Assembly (NCBI RefSeq): GCF_004364635.1
Contig: NZ_SOAX01000006.1
Span: 1-64,000 of the forward strand
From: Halospina denitrificans
Lineage (GTDB): Bacteria > Pseudomonadota > Gammaproteobacteria > Pseudomonadales > Oleiphilaceae
Direction of reading: 5' to 3'
Length of the DNA stretch: 64,000 nt
Of this stretch, positions 17,858 to 26,742 are shown piece after piece. Both the position numbers and the translations under genes were made by a program. The notes beneath the pieces were generated by a model that made no database searches, was not told where the DNA came from, and saw only the letters and a list, made by a program, of their open reading frames with translations. Position 1 is the stretch's first letter. The number at the start of each line of letters is the position of its first letter.

Positions 17858-18982
17858 ATGGCAAAACGTGCAGCCTTCAGGCTGGGTGATGAGCGGATTC
17901 CGGCCGGGGAGCGGCTTCAGGTCGAGGTTCCCATCGGTCGACTCTACACACAGACGCCCCTGCACATCCCTGTGGAGGTGATCCACGGCCGGCGTCCGGG
18001 CCCGACCCTGCTGGTCTGTGGCGCCATTCACGGCGACGAGATCAATGGCGTGGAGATTGCCCGTCGGTTGCTGCGCACCTCCGGGCTCAAGCGCCTCCGT
18101 GGGACGCTGCTGGTGGTGCCAATCGTCAATGTGTTCGGCTTTCTTCACCAGTCACGCTATATGCCGGACCGTCGCGATCTGAACCGTTGTTTCCCGGGCA
18201 GCGAGAAGGGCTCCCTGGCCGGGCGCATCGCCTATCTGTTCAGGACCCAGGTCCTGGACAAGGCGACCCATGTGATTGACCTTCACACCGGCGCCAACCA
18301 CCGGTTCAATCTGCCCCAGATCCGGGCGGAACTCCGTAATCCGGCCACTGCTGACATGGCGGAGAGTTTTGCCGCCCCCATCGTGCTCAATGCGACCCTG
18401 CGCGAGGGCAGTCTAAGGGCCTGTGCCGATGCGGCCGATACGCCGGTGATCACCTATGAAGCGGGCGAGGCGCTTCGGTTTGACGAGGTGGCGATCAACA
18501 CCGGGGTACGCGGCACGCTGCGCGTGATGCGGATGCTGGAAATGCTCCCGAACCGCCGCCGTGGCCGGCACAAACCCCGCAAGCGCGCCGAGGTGGCCTC
18601 CACCTCAACCTGGATGCGGGCCGAGACGGACGGCATCATGCGCCCGGTTGCGGGCATTGGGCACCGTGTGCGGGAAGGCCAGCGCCTGGCGGTGGTGGCG
18701 GATCCGTTCGGGCGCCTGGAGTCGCCCGTGCTCAGCTCGGTATCGGGAATCGTTATTGGTATGAACAACCTGCCCATGGTCAATGAAGGGGAGGCGCTGT
18801 ACCACGTTGCCCGGTTCGACGAGCTGGACGAGGCGATGAAAACCATGGATGCGTTCCGTGACCGTTACAAGCCCCTCCAGGGGGAGGAGCGCATGGCGGA
18901 CCACCCCTGGGATAATGACTTGGGGCAGGACAACAATAACGGCGACACCAGCCCCGATAATAGCGACGACGAAAACAGCTAG
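17858..18982 (+). CDS. Succinylglutamate desuccinylase / aspartoacylase family zinc hydrolase
   Basis: 374 residues. The zinc carboxypeptidase-like fold is marked by ICGAIHGDEINGVE-type sequence (VCGAIHGDEINGVEIARRL, His and Glu metal ligands) and DLHTGANHR (third ligand). Family members remove acyl groups from amino acids; the substrate here is unknown. The last ~30 residues are extremely acidic (DNDLGQDNNNGDTSPDNSDDE). It is the third gene of the RimB-RimK unit, so it may act on a RimK product. It converges on phoH, and the two genes share a CTAG that supplies both stop codons (18979-18982). Confidence 0.87.
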   Translation: MAKRAAFRLGDERIPAGERLQVEVPIGRLYTQTPLHIPVEVIHGRRPGPTLLVCGAIHGDEINGVEIARRLLRTSGLKRLRGTLLVVPIVNVFGFLHQSRYMPDRRDLNRCFPGSEKGSLAGRIAYLFRTQVLDKATHVIDLHTGANHRFNLPQIRAELRNPATADMAESFAAPIVLNATLREGSLRACADAADTPVITYEAGEALRFDEVAINTGVRGTLRVMRMLEMLPNRRRGRHKPRKRAEVASTSTWMRAETDGIMRPVAGIGHRVREGQRLAVVADPFGRLESPVLSSVSGIVIGMNNLPMVNEGEALYHVARFDELDEAMKTMDAFRDRYKPLQGEERMADHPWDNDLGQDNNNGDTSPDNSDDENS

Positions 18983-20364
18983 AGGTTTTCCTCGGCGTAT
19001 TCCGCCAGTGGTGAACGTGGCACGCCCTGCAGGTGGATGTGACCGCCGTGTTTGAAGCCCTTGAAGCGCTCGGTCATATAGGTCAGGCCGGAGCTCAGGG
19101 AGTTCAGGTAGGCGGTATCGATCTGAGAGAGGTTACCCAGGCAGACCACCTTGCTGCCGGTGCCGGCGCGGGTGATGATCGTCTTGAGCTGGTGCGGCGT
19201 CAGGTTCTGGCTTTCATCAATGATGATCAGGCTGTGCTGGAAACTGCGGCCCCGGATGTAGTTCAGTGACTTGAACTGCATGGGCACCTTGCTGAGGATG
19301 TAGTCCACGCTGCTGTGCATGTTCTCGTCATCCTCGTGCAGGGCTTCCAGGTTGTCCACAATGGCGCCCAGCCAGGGTTCCATTTTCTCGGCTTCGGTGC
19401 CCGGCAGAAAGCCGATGTCCTCGTCCAGCCCCTGGGTGCTGCGCGTGGTAATGATCCGCTTGTAGTCCTTGCTGGCCACGGTAAGCTCAATGGCTGCAGC
19501 GAGGGCCAGGATGGTCTTGCCGGAGCCCGCCGAGCCGGTCAGATTCACCAGGTGCACGTCCGGGTCCATCAGCAGGTTCAGCGCCAGGGCCTGATAGATG
19601 TCCCGCGGTGTGAGGCCCCAGACCTGTTGATGCATCAGGTCGTCACGGTAGAGGTCCTCGATGACCAGTCTTTCCGGCTCCGTCTCCGTGATGCGGCCGA
19701 TGAAACCCTGCTGGTCCAGGATGAACTCATTGATCTGGTAGTCTTCCATTTCCTCGGAACGGGGCACCAGGTGCTCGGTGATGCCGGCGCGCTGGACGGT
19801 CTCAACCTTCTCGATCCGGTCCCAGAATGAGCCCTCGAATTCGTGATAGCCGCTGGGCAGGTAGCGGACGTCGTCCACCAGCTGGTCCGTGTGGTAGTCC
19901 TCGGCTTCCAGCCCGAAGCCACGCGCCTTGAGGCGCATGTTGATGTCCTTGCTGACCAGGATGATGGGCTTGTCGCCGTGGCGCTTCTGGAGCTCGGCAA
20001 GGAGGTTGATGATGCGGTTGTCGTTCAGGTGCTCTGGAAGCTGGTGCTCCGAGGCACTGCTGCGTGCCATGCCGATGGCCAGGGTGCCCAGTGGGGCGGA
20101 TTTCTCGCCCCGTGTGATGGGGACGCCGGTTTCAATGGCGCTGGGGTCGGCACTCTCAAGGATCCGGTCAATGGTCCGGATGGCCTGGCGGCAGTCGGCC
20201 GCGACGGACTGCTTGCCGTTCTTGAGCTGGTCGAGTTCTTCCAGGACGGTCATGGGAATGACAACGTCGTGTTCCTCGAAGTTCAGCACTGCTGAGGGGT
20301 CGTGAATAAGGACGTTGGTATCAACGACGTACATCTTGGTCTGAGACCGGTCTTCCCGGGTCAT
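18979..20364 (-). CDS. PhoH-family ATPase with N-terminal PIN domain
   Basis: 461 residues from the ATG at 20364 (GGAAGG upstream); a longer frame would overlap the CBS gene. The PIN domain (about 1-140) starts MYVVDTNVLIHDPSAVL with later acidic residues, implying nuclease activity. The C-terminal PhoH ATPase has Walker A LTGSAGSGKTILALA, Walker B SLIIIDESQNLTPHQ and KVVCLGNLSQID. Such PIN-PhoH fusions (PhoH2/YlaK type) have been described as ATP-dependent RNA helicase/RNases, possibly related to toxin-antitoxin modules. No antitoxin-like small gene is seen upstream; the CBS protein lies 37 bp before it. Confidence 0.92.
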   Translation of the reverse strand: MTREDRSQTKMYVVDTNVLIHDPSAVLNFEEHDVVIPMTVLEELDQLKNGKQSVAADCRQAIRTIDRILESADPSAIETGVPITRGEKSAPLGTLAIGMARSSASEHQLPEHLNDNRIINLLAELQKRHGDKPIILVSKDINMRLKARGFGLEAEDYHTDQLVDDVRYLPSGYHEFEGSFWDRIEKVETVQRAGITEHLVPRSEEMEDYQINEFILDQQGFIGRITETEPERLVIEDLYRDDLMHQQVWGLTPRDIYQALALNLLMDPDVHLVNLTGSAGSGKTILALAAAIELTVASKDYKRIITTRSTQGLDEDIGFLPGTEAEKMEPWLGAIVDNLEALHEDDENMHSSVDYILSKVPMQFKSLNYIRGRSFQHSLIIIDESQNLTPHQLKTIITRAGTGSKVVCLGNLSQIDTAYLNSLSSGLTYMTERFKGFKHGGHIHLQGVPRSPLAEYAEENL

Positions 20365-20401
20365 GCGAGCACCTTCCGGCAGACGCTGTTCAAGCGGTGG
20401 A

Positions 20402-20917
20402 TTAAACGGCTGACGCTCCGCCCCGTCCGTCATCATCAAGACAACGGCGGGTAAGCTCGGGGTCGGCCACCAGTTTCAGCATGTCATAGGTGGTAACGAT
20501 ACCAGTAATGGATTCATCCTTTGTGACAAAGATGCGATGCAGGTGTTCCGCCATCATGATGTCCGCGATGGTTCGTACGCTGGTATCTTCTTCAACCGAC
20601 ATCACGCTTGGTGTCATGATGTCCCGCACTTCCACGGGCATCCGGCTCAGACCGTCGAACATGAGCTGCTTGAGTCGTCGGGCTTCGTCCCGTTCCTCGG
20701 GGCTCAGTTCTTTTTCGGTCTCCGGGTTTGCCCGATTCCAACGGAACTCGGCAATATCCTTGAGGGTTACGATCCCGATGATGTGGTCATCCTCGTCGCA
20801 CACGGGGCTGCCCGTGATTTCGTTTTCGGTGAGAAAACGCGCAAGCTCCTGCATGGTCCAGTTCTGGGGGACCGCCTTGACGCTGGGCGTCATGATGTCA
20901 CGGGCAGTTACGGTCAT
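20402..20917 (-). CDS. Tandem CBS-domain protein
   Basis: 171 residues made of two CBS motifs: VTARDIMTPSVKAVPQNWTMQELARFL...GIVTLKDIAEF and VRDIMTPSVMSVEEDTSVRTIADIMM...GIVTTYDMLKL, joined by a charged helical insert (about 60-95). CBS pairs bind adenosine nucleotides and usually regulate a partner. With no catalytic domain attached it is a stand-alone sensor whose target is unknown. It lies between the START protein and the PhoH gene, all on the minus strand with small gaps. Confidence 0.9.
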   Translation of the reverse strand: MTVTARDIMTPSVKAVPQNWTMQELARFLTENEITGSPVCDEDDHIIGIVTLKDIAEFRWNRANPETEKELSPEERDEARRLKQLMFDGLSRMPVEVRDIMTPSVMSVEEDTSVRTIADIMMAEHLHRIFVTKDESITGIVTTYDMLKLVADPELTRRCLDDDGRGGASAV

Positions 20918-20920
20918 GGT

Positions 20921-21691
20921 TCAGCCCTCCATATCGGCCGAGTCGTCACTCTTGCTGCGACGCGCCTTCTCGGCGGCGGTTGCCTCGTCCGTGGACTCCG
21001 GCGGTACCACATTCCGGATCTGGCCGTTCTGGTCGTATTCAATGGTATAACCCTGATACTGCTCTTCCTGCACGACCCGGTTCAACTCTTTCAGTGACTC
21101 ATAGGGTATATCCGTAGCAAGCCGGTTGACCAGCCACACGGGAAGCGACCCGCCGGGTTCGGCGTGCTGGTACCAGATCATGCGGGTGCGGTTCTCGCCC
21201 TCGCGTGTGAATTCATAGACCGTGGAGGCTTCCTCCATGCGCACATAGCCATCGCGCTTTTCCTTGCGATCGGGTACCGCCTCCATCTCCATGACGATTT
21301 CATCACGGTTCGAGCCGGTCATGGTTTTGATATGCAACACATAGTCGCGATCGCTGGCGGGCCAGGGCATGTCGTTGATGGAGTAGGCGTAGCGGTCGTT
21401 GAATGAGCCGCCGGAAAGGTTGTAAGCCTGCGCGCACTGGTGGACCCATTCCATACAGGACCGGGGATCGGACATCACGGCGAGGACGGCCTCGAGTGGG
21501 GCCTCCAGCACGATCTCTGCGCGGAAGGCATTGATCCGGGAGTCGTCCATATTGCGGGTATAGACCCGGATCCCGTCCTCCTTGAGGTCAAGATTCCAGT
21601 TTTCTTCACCGGTGGGAACGCTGGCGCTACCGAAGGTCGGCATCAAAAGCAGGAAAGCAAGGGTCAGGAAACTGAAAAAGCCGGTTCGCAT
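20921..21691 (-). CDS. Secreted START-domain (lipid-transfer-like) protein
   Basis: 256 residues from MRTGFFSFLTLAFLL; the signal peptide ends near SASVPTG, so the protein is periplasmic or exported. The body resembles bacterial START/SRPBCC proteins: a helix-grip with VYTRNMDDSRINAFRAEIVLEAPLEAVLAVMSD, CMEWVHQCAQA, WPASDRDYV and GGSLPVWLVNRLATDIPYESLKEL. START domains bind lipids or other hydrophobic ligands. The charged tail (ATAAEKARRSKSDDSADMEG) is likely disordered. Only 3 bp separate it from the CBS gene, so the two are probably co-translated. Ligand unknown. Confidence 0.85.
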   Translation of the reverse strand: MRTGFFSFLTLAFLLLMPTFGSASVPTGEENWNLDLKEDGIRVYTRNMDDSRINAFRAEIVLEAPLEAVLAVMSDPRSCMEWVHQCAQAYNLSGGSFNDRYAYSINDMPWPASDRDYVLHIKTMTGSNRDEIVMEMEAVPDRKEKRDGYVRMEEASTVYEFTREGENRTRMIWYQHAEPGGSLPVWLVNRLATDIPYESLKELNRVVQEEQYQGYTIEYDQNGQIRNVVPPESTDEATAAEKARRSKSDDSADMEG

Positions 21692-21791
21692 GGGCCTCTC
21701 GGATTGGTCGTCGGTATCGGGTCGGGACTCTAGCACGAAGGGGCTCCATCCGAATGATAAGCGATTGGCAGTTTGGATGGAGCCGTTCCGG

Positions 21792-22049
21792 TCATCTCTC
21801 GTTTTCGGGCAACGTGACGTTCAGTTCAAGGACAGAACAGCTGTCGTTCTTGTCCAGCTGGACCTGGACCTGGTCGTCACGGATGGCCACATAGCGCCGT
21901 ATCACCTCAAGCAGCTCCTGCTGCAGTTCCGGAAGGTAGTCCGGCTGATCACGCGTGTTGCGTTCGTGCGCCACAATGATCTGCAGCCGCTCCTTGGCGA
22001 TGGACGCGGACGTCTGTTTCTTGGTCTTGAAGTAATCGAAAAAGCTCAT
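21792..22049 (-). CDS. minE: Cell division topological specificity factor MinE
   Basis: 85 residues from the second of two adjacent ATGs (22049), which has the better spacing from GGAGG; the first (22052) overlaps the minD stop. The N-terminal membrane-targeting MSFFDYFK and the MinD-contacting stretch [13 protein letters not shown] are followed by the dimeric topological domain. MinE drives MinCD pole-to-pole oscillation so that FtsZ rings form at mid-cell. It is the last gene of minCDE. Confidence 0.95.
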   Translation of the reverse strand: MSFFDYFKTKKQTSASIAKERLQIIVAHERNTRDQPDYLPELQQELLEVIRRYVAIRDDQVQVQLDKNDSCSVLELNVTLPENER

Positions 22050-22051
22050 CA

Positions 22052-22861
22052 TCAGCCTCCGAACATCCGTTTGAGGAAGCCTTTCTTCTGGGGATCCAGA
22101 AAGCGCAGTTCACGTTCTTCGCCGAGCAGTCGGGCCACGGCGTCCTCGTACGCCTGCCCGGCCTCGGTGTCCTCGTCCAGGATGACGGGGGCGCCCTGGT
22201 TGGAGGCGTTCAGCACGGCCTGGGATTCGGGGATGACCCCGAGCAGCGGGATGCTGAGAATGTCGTTGACGTCCTCGATGGACAGCATTTCGCCGCGTTC
22301 CACACGCTCGTGGTTGTAGCGGGTCAGCAGCAGGTGCTCCTTCACCGGGTCGTCCCCACGCTCCGCGCGCCGCGACTTGCTCTGGAGGATGCCGAGAATC
22401 CGGTCCGAATCCCGTACGGAGGAGACCTCCGGGTTGGTCACCACGATGGCCTCGTCCGCGAAGTACAGCGACATGAGGGCGCCGTGCTCAATTCCGGCGG
22501 GCGAGTCGCAGACCAGATAGTCGAAGGTTTCCGACATCTCGTTGAGGACCTTTTCCACCCCCTCGTGAGTCAGTGCTTCCTTGTCCCGGGTCTGGGAGGC
22601 GGGGAGGATGTAGAGGTTGTCCACGCGCTTGTCCCGGATCAGGGCCTGGTTGAGGGTGGCCTCGCCCTGGATGACGTTGACGAAGTCATAAACCACACGG
22701 CGTTCGCAGTTCATGATCAGATCCAGGTTGCGCAGGCCCACATCGAAATCGATGACGGCCGTCTTGTAGCCTTTCTGGGCCAGACCGGTACTGATGGACG
22801 CGCTGGTCGTGGTTTTGCCAACGCCTCCCTTACCTGATGTAACGACAATGATTCTAGCCAA
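22052..22861 (-). CDS. minD: Septum site-determining ATPase MinD
   Basis: 269 residues. The deviant Walker [11 protein letters not shown] opens the protein, [15 protein letters not shown] and the DSPAGIE switch follow, and the C-terminal amphipathic membrane helix ([11 protein letters not shown]) is present. MinD dimerises with ATP on the membrane, recruits MinC to block FtsZ and is released by MinE. It lies 34 bp downstream of minC and overlaps minE. Confidence 0.97.
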   Translation of the reverse strand: MARIIVVTSGKGGVGKTTTSASISTGLAQKGYKTAVIDFDVGLRNLDLIMNCERRVVYDFVNVIQGEATLNQALIRDKRVDNLYILPASQTRDKEALTHEGVEKVLNEMSETFDYLVCDSPAGIEHGALMSLYFADEAIVVTNPEVSSVRDSDRILGILQSKSRRAERGDDPVKEHLLLTRYNHERVERGEMLSIEDVNDILSIPLLGVIPESQAVLNASNQGAPVILDEDTEAGQAYEDAVARLLGEERELRFLDPQKKGFLKRMFGG

Positions 22862-22895
22862 GGTTATCGTCCTGTTTGCCTGTTATAGCTTCCTG

Positions 22896-23651
22896 TTATC
22901 GGCCGAGCGGGTCGACCACCAGTGCATCTCCGTTGAGTCTGACGCGGGCGGGCTCCCGCCAGCCGCTGTCCTGCAGATCCTCGGAGATTTTATAGTGTCC
23001 TGCCACGGACACAAGCTCTGCTTCCAGTGATTGGCAGAAAATACTGGCGTTGCTGTCACCGTGGACGCCTGCCAGGGCGCGGCCCCGCAGCGGACCATAG
23101 ATATGGATGTGACCCGCGGCCAGCACCTCGGCGCCAGCGCCTACAGGCGCCATGATAATGAGATCGCCCTCCGGGGCATAGACCTGCTGGCCGGAGCGTA
23201 CCGGCTGTGTGACCACCTTGCCCGCGCCGGGCGCGGCATCGCTGTCCGCATGGGCCTCCGTGGCTGCTTCGGCGGTGTCGCCTTCGGCGGGATCCGGCAG
23301 GGGATGACCGGCTCGCCCGGCGGGGAGCCACGCCAGCGAGGCGTTGCGGGCAAGGCGTCTCACGTCCTCGTCGCCACCCCTGACGCCCAGCACCTGTATG
23401 GAATGGGTGCGGCAGCAGCCAATAAGCTGGAAGAAATCCAGATCCGCAAGGTTGCCCTCGTACTGGTCGAGACCGATCACCAGGGGCAGGTCCCGGAAGA
23501 AGTTGGGGGCCTGGCGGATTTTATCCCGCAGGTTCTTTTCGAACATTTCCATGTCGAAATAGCGGAGTTCCAGAACCGTAAGAGTCTGTGTGGCGCCGCG
23601 AAACTCAAAGCAGGCGTCCCTGGTTCCGGCCATGGCGGCGGATTCTGTCAT
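22896..23651 (-). CDS. minC: Septum site-determining protein MinC
   Basis: 251 residues. The N-terminal FtsZ-inhibiting domain (about 1-110; FEFRGATQTLTVLELRYFD) is joined by an Ala/Glu/Asp-rich linker to the C-terminal beta-helix that dimerises and binds MinD (RSGQQVYAPEGDLIIMAPVGAGAEVLAAGHIHIYGPLRGRALAG). It is the first gene of the minCDE operon and divergent from dinB across about 100 bp. Confidence 0.96.
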   Translation of the reverse strand: MTESAAMAGTRDACFEFRGATQTLTVLELRYFDMEMFEKNLRDKIRQAPNFFRDLPLVIGLDQYEGNLADLDFFQLIGCCRTHSIQVLGVRGGDEDVRRLARNASLAWLPAGRAGHPLPDPAEGDTAEAATEAHADSDAAPGAGKVVTQPVRSGQQVYAPEGDLIIMAPVGAGAEVLAAGHIHIYGPLRGRALAGVHGDSNASIFCQSLEAELVSVAGHYKISEDLQDSGWREPARVRLNGDALVVDPLGR

Positions 23652-23757
23652 CGGGGTATCCTGTGTCCGGGTTCTTGCATGTCCTGATACTGTTGATGCG
23701 CTGCCCTAAGATACAGCGGTACTTCTGTTTACAGCAACTCTGGAGGGCTGCAGGGCC

Positions 23758-24834
23758 TTGGTTCGGAAGATTATCCACTGTGACGCGGATTGTTTCTACG
23801 CCGCTGTCGAGATTCGTGACAATCCGCAGCTGGCGGGGTTGCCCATTGCCATCGGGGGCACCTCCGGACGGGGCGTGGTCGCGACCTGCAGTTATGAGGC
23901 CCGTGCTTTCGGGGTGCGCTCGGCCATGCCGGTGTCGGAGGCGCTCAGACTCTGCCCGCACCTGGAGCTTCTGAGTACTGACATGCCACGGTATCAGGCG
24001 GTTTCCAAACAGTTGATGAACATTCTGCGCGAGTTCACCCACCTTGTAGAGCCACTGTCCCTGGATGAAGCCTATCTCGATGTGTCGGGAAGTGAGCACT
24101 ATCAGGGCAGCGCGACCTTGATGGCCCGGGCGATCCGCGAACGGGTTAGGCAGGAGCTGGGAATTACCGTTTCCGCCGGTGTCGCGCCCAATAAGTTCCT
24201 GGCCAAGGTGGCCAGTGACTGGAACAAGCCGGATGGCCTGTGCGTGGTGGCGCCCGAGGATGTCGCCGATTTCGTAACGGATCTGCCGGTTGAAAAGCTG
24301 GTGGGCGTCGGTCCGCGCACGGCGGAGCGATTGCACGAGCTGGGCATTCAGACCTGTGAGCAGCTCAGGGAATGGTCGGAGATGGCGCTGCGGGAGCGGT
24401 TTGGTCGCCACGGGGCGCGATTGTTCAGCATGGCACGCGGCGAGGATGACCGCCCAGTTGCAATCAGCCGGCCGCGCAAGTCCATCAGTGTCGAGACCAC
24501 CTACAACCGCAACCTGGAAACCCTGGCCCAGTGCCAGTCCGCCCTGGAGGGGCTCGTTGCGGACCTGCACCGGCGCATGGGGCGCAAGGGTATTGATGGA
24601 ACCGGGGCAACCGCCATGGAAAAGCTTTTCGTGAAGTTGCGGTTTGCCGACTTTGAAACCCATACGCGCGAGTCTCTCTGGCGCCAGCCCCAGCTTCCAG
24701 GAACCGGGGATTTTCTGCCGCTTCTGGAAACCCTCTATGGCGACGTTCCCCGCCCGGTTCGCTTGCTGGGGTTGGGGGTGCGTTTTCCGGTGGCTTCCGG
24801 ACGCGGCGCCGGTTATCAACTCTCCCTGTTCTGA
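23758..24834 (+). CDS. dinB: DNA polymerase IV (Y-family)
   Basis: 358 residues, matching the usual 350. The start is a TTG ([18 protein letters not shown]); GGAGG lies at 23742-23746, slightly far, with AGGG closer. Catalytic acidic residues lie in [12 protein letters not shown] and [10 protein letters not shown]; the little-finger domain begins after [13 protein letters not shown]. It performs error-prone bypass of lesions. The C-terminus YQLSLF is a good match to a beta-clamp-binding motif (QLSLF). No LexA box is evident in the short upstream region, though I did not search exhaustively. Confidence 0.95.
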   Translation: MVRKIIHCDADCFYAAVEIRDNPQLAGLPIAIGGTSGRGVVATCSYEARAFGVRSAMPVSEALRLCPHLELLSTDMPRYQAVSKQLMNILREFTHLVEPLSLDEAYLDVSGSEHYQGSATLMARAIRERVRQELGITVSAGVAPNKFLAKVASDWNKPDGLCVVAPEDVADFVTDLPVEKLVGVGPRTAERLHELGIQTCEQLREWSEMALRERFGRHGARLFSMARGEDDRPVAISRPRKSISVETTYNRNLETLAQCQSALEGLVADLHRRMGRKGIDGTGATAMEKLFVKLRFADFETHTRESLWRQPQLPGTGDFLPLLETLYGDVPRPVRLLGLGVRFPVASGRGAGYQLSLF

Positions 24835-24852
24835 ACAGTGCCACACTTTCCC

Positions 24853-25416
24853 TCAGGATAGGCCCTGCAGGAAGCCTGACGCCATGACCGTGGTCAGGAC
24901 CGCAAAGCCCGCGCCAATGAGCCCACCCGCCAGGACATCACTGGGGTAATGGAGGCCGAGTATGACCCGCGAGGCAAGGACACTGATGGTGAACGGCAGC
25001 ACGGCTGCGCCAAGCAGTGGCAGGTAGCTGATCAGCAGCCCATTGAAGCAGACCGCGTGCAGACTGTGCCCGGAGGGGAAGCTGTAGCGGTCCAGCGGTG
25101 GCGTGACGCATTGGATAACGGGGAAAGAGATAAAGGGGCGCTCACGCACCAGAAACGTCTTGAGTACCTTGTAGAGCAGTGTGCAGGCGATGCCGGTGGC
25201 CGTCATCAGCGCGGCAAGCTTCCAGCCCCACCAGCCGTAGGTGACTGGCAGTAACAGGATAATCGCATACCAGAACCAGCCGTTGCCCAGCCAGCTGATC
25301 AACCGGAAGTAGTCGCGCACCAGCGGGAAGCCAGCGCTGTGGTTGATCTGCTCGCACCAGCGGTGTTCAAACCGATCGATGCGACTGAAAACCCGCGACG
25401 CTCTGCTCTGTGCCAT
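24853..25416 (-). CDS. PAP2-family membrane phosphatase
   Basis: 187 residues from the ATG at 25416, overlapping the end of the glycosyltransferase gene by about 50 bp in another frame. The three phosphatase motifs are intact: KTFLVRERP, PSGHS and SRVILGLHYPSDVLAG. About five hydrophobic helices put it in the inner membrane. Family members dephosphorylate phosphatidic acid, undecaprenyl pyrophosphate or PGP. The coupled glycosyltransferase suggests work on a glycolipid or lipid-carrier cycle, but this is inference. Confidence 0.88.
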   Translation of the reverse strand: MAQSRASRVFSRIDRFEHRWCEQINHSAGFPLVRDYFRLISWLGNGWFWYAIILLLPVTYGWWGWKLAALMTATGIACTLLYKVLKTFLVRERPFISFPVIQCVTPPLDRYSFPSGHSLHAVCFNGLLISYLPLLGAAVLPFTISVLASRVILGLHYPSDVLAGGLIGAGFAVLTTVMASGFLQGLS

Positions 25417-26569
25417 TGTCGATGGCCTCCTGCGGTTCATTGAAAAGGTGCTGTTCGAAAGAGCGGGCGAGTAACGCCCAGTCCAGTGATTCGGCATGCT
25501 CGCGCGCGCGGCTGCGAACCGCGCTAAGCAGTGTTGGCTGATCCGCGAGGCTCATGGCGGCAAGGCTGAATTCCTCGCCGTCGTCCATGGCCAGCTTGCG
25601 CCCGTTGATGCCGTCATCGATGTGCTCATGGGCGGCCGCGTGATCAAAGGCCACAACACCAAGTCCGCTGGCCATGGCTTCAAGAACCACATTACCGAAC
25701 GTTTCTGACTGGCTGGGGAACAGGAAGATATCCGCTGACGCATAATGCCGCGCCAGGGCATCCCCCGTTTGGATACCGCAGAACAGGTAGTTCGGGTGTG
25801 TACGCTGGAGCTTCTCCCTGAGTGGCCCATCCCCCACGAGGATGAAGCGGGCGCCAGGGTGTATCGCCTTCAGCCGCTCAAAGGTGCTGATGGCCTGGGC
25901 CAGATTCTTTTCGGCGGCCAGGCGCCCCACATAGAGCACCGCAAGCTGGCTTTCGTTTACGCGCCATTGAGAGCGGAGTTCACTGCTTCGCCGCGCCGGG
26001 TGGAAGTGGCGGCTGTCTACGCCGCGACTCCAGCAGTGGACATTGCCGATGCCCCAGCGCTCAAGTTCCCGGCAGACCCTCGCTGTGGGCGCCAGCGTTG
26101 CACCGCAGCGGTTGTGAAAGGCAACGAGATAGCGGCGGATCAGGCTTTCCAGAAAACCGGCGCCGTAGTAGCGGCTGTACTGGTGAAAGTTGGTGTGGAA
26201 CCCGGACAGGGCCGGAATTCCCATCTGGCGTGCCAGGCTGAGGGCAATCCATCCGAGCGGGCCCTGGGTGGCGATATAGACAGCCTCGGGCCGGTTTTTC
26301 TTCCAGGCGGCGCGCAACCGGCGCGGGGATGGCCATCCAAAGCGCAGTTCCGGGTAGCCCGGGAGGGGTAGCCCCCGTACCCGATGGTGACGTTCGCCCT
26401 CGAAACTACCATCTCCCTGCCGGGATTCACCGCGCTGGAAGGGTCTTACGACGCTCAGCTGGTGGCCCGCCATCCGCAGTTCACGACAGAGATTGGCGAG
26501 GGTATTGGCCACCCCGTTGATCTCCGGCGCGAAGGTCTCGGTTACCAGACAGATGTGACGTGGTCCCAT
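25367..26569 (-). CDS. GT4-family glycosyltransferase
   Basis: 400 residues from the ATG at 26569 with GGAGGCACC upstream; 48 further in-frame codons upstream are rejected. The N-terminal Rossmann domain starts HICLVTETFAPEINGVANTLANL, typical of GT-B enzymes of the PimA/MgtA-like type (mannosyl or glucosyl transfer to lipids). The C-terminal nucleotide-sugar site shows VLYVGRLAAEKNLAQAI, FILVGDGPLR and FLFPSQSETFGNVVLEAMASGLGVVA (E-x7-E). Together with the overlapping PAP2 gene it may build or modify a membrane glycolipid. Acceptor and sugar cannot be read from sequence. Confidence 0.9.
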   Translation of the reverse strand: MGPRHICLVTETFAPEINGVANTLANLCRELRMAGHQLSVVRPFQRGESRQGDGSFEGERHHRVRGLPLPGYPELRFGWPSPRRLRAAWKKNRPEAVYIATQGPLGWIALSLARQMGIPALSGFHTNFHQYSRYYGAGFLESLIRRYLVAFHNRCGATLAPTARVCRELERWGIGNVHCWSRGVDSRHFHPARRSSELRSQWRVNESQLAVLYVGRLAAEKNLAQAISTFERLKAIHPGARFILVGDGPLREKLQRTHPNYLFCGIQTGDALARHYASADIFLFPSQSETFGNVVLEAMASGLGVVAFDHAAAHEHIDDGINGRKLAMDDGEEFSLAAMSLADQPTLLSAVRSRAREHAESLDWALLARSFEQHLFNEPQEAIDNGTEQSVAGFQSHRSV

Positions 26570-26742
26570 GGTGCCTCCGGTGGGTCCCGTTTGATGATTC
26601 CAGTATCGGGAGCGGCGGTTACTGGTTTGTGACAGTTCTGTGATGATTGGATGACAGCGGGGCTCCCCAAACCGTCGGCTGGCGTTGCCATGGCCCGGTA
26701 GACGCCTTAGCATGCGGTGAACGCTAACGGGAGGTGACCACG

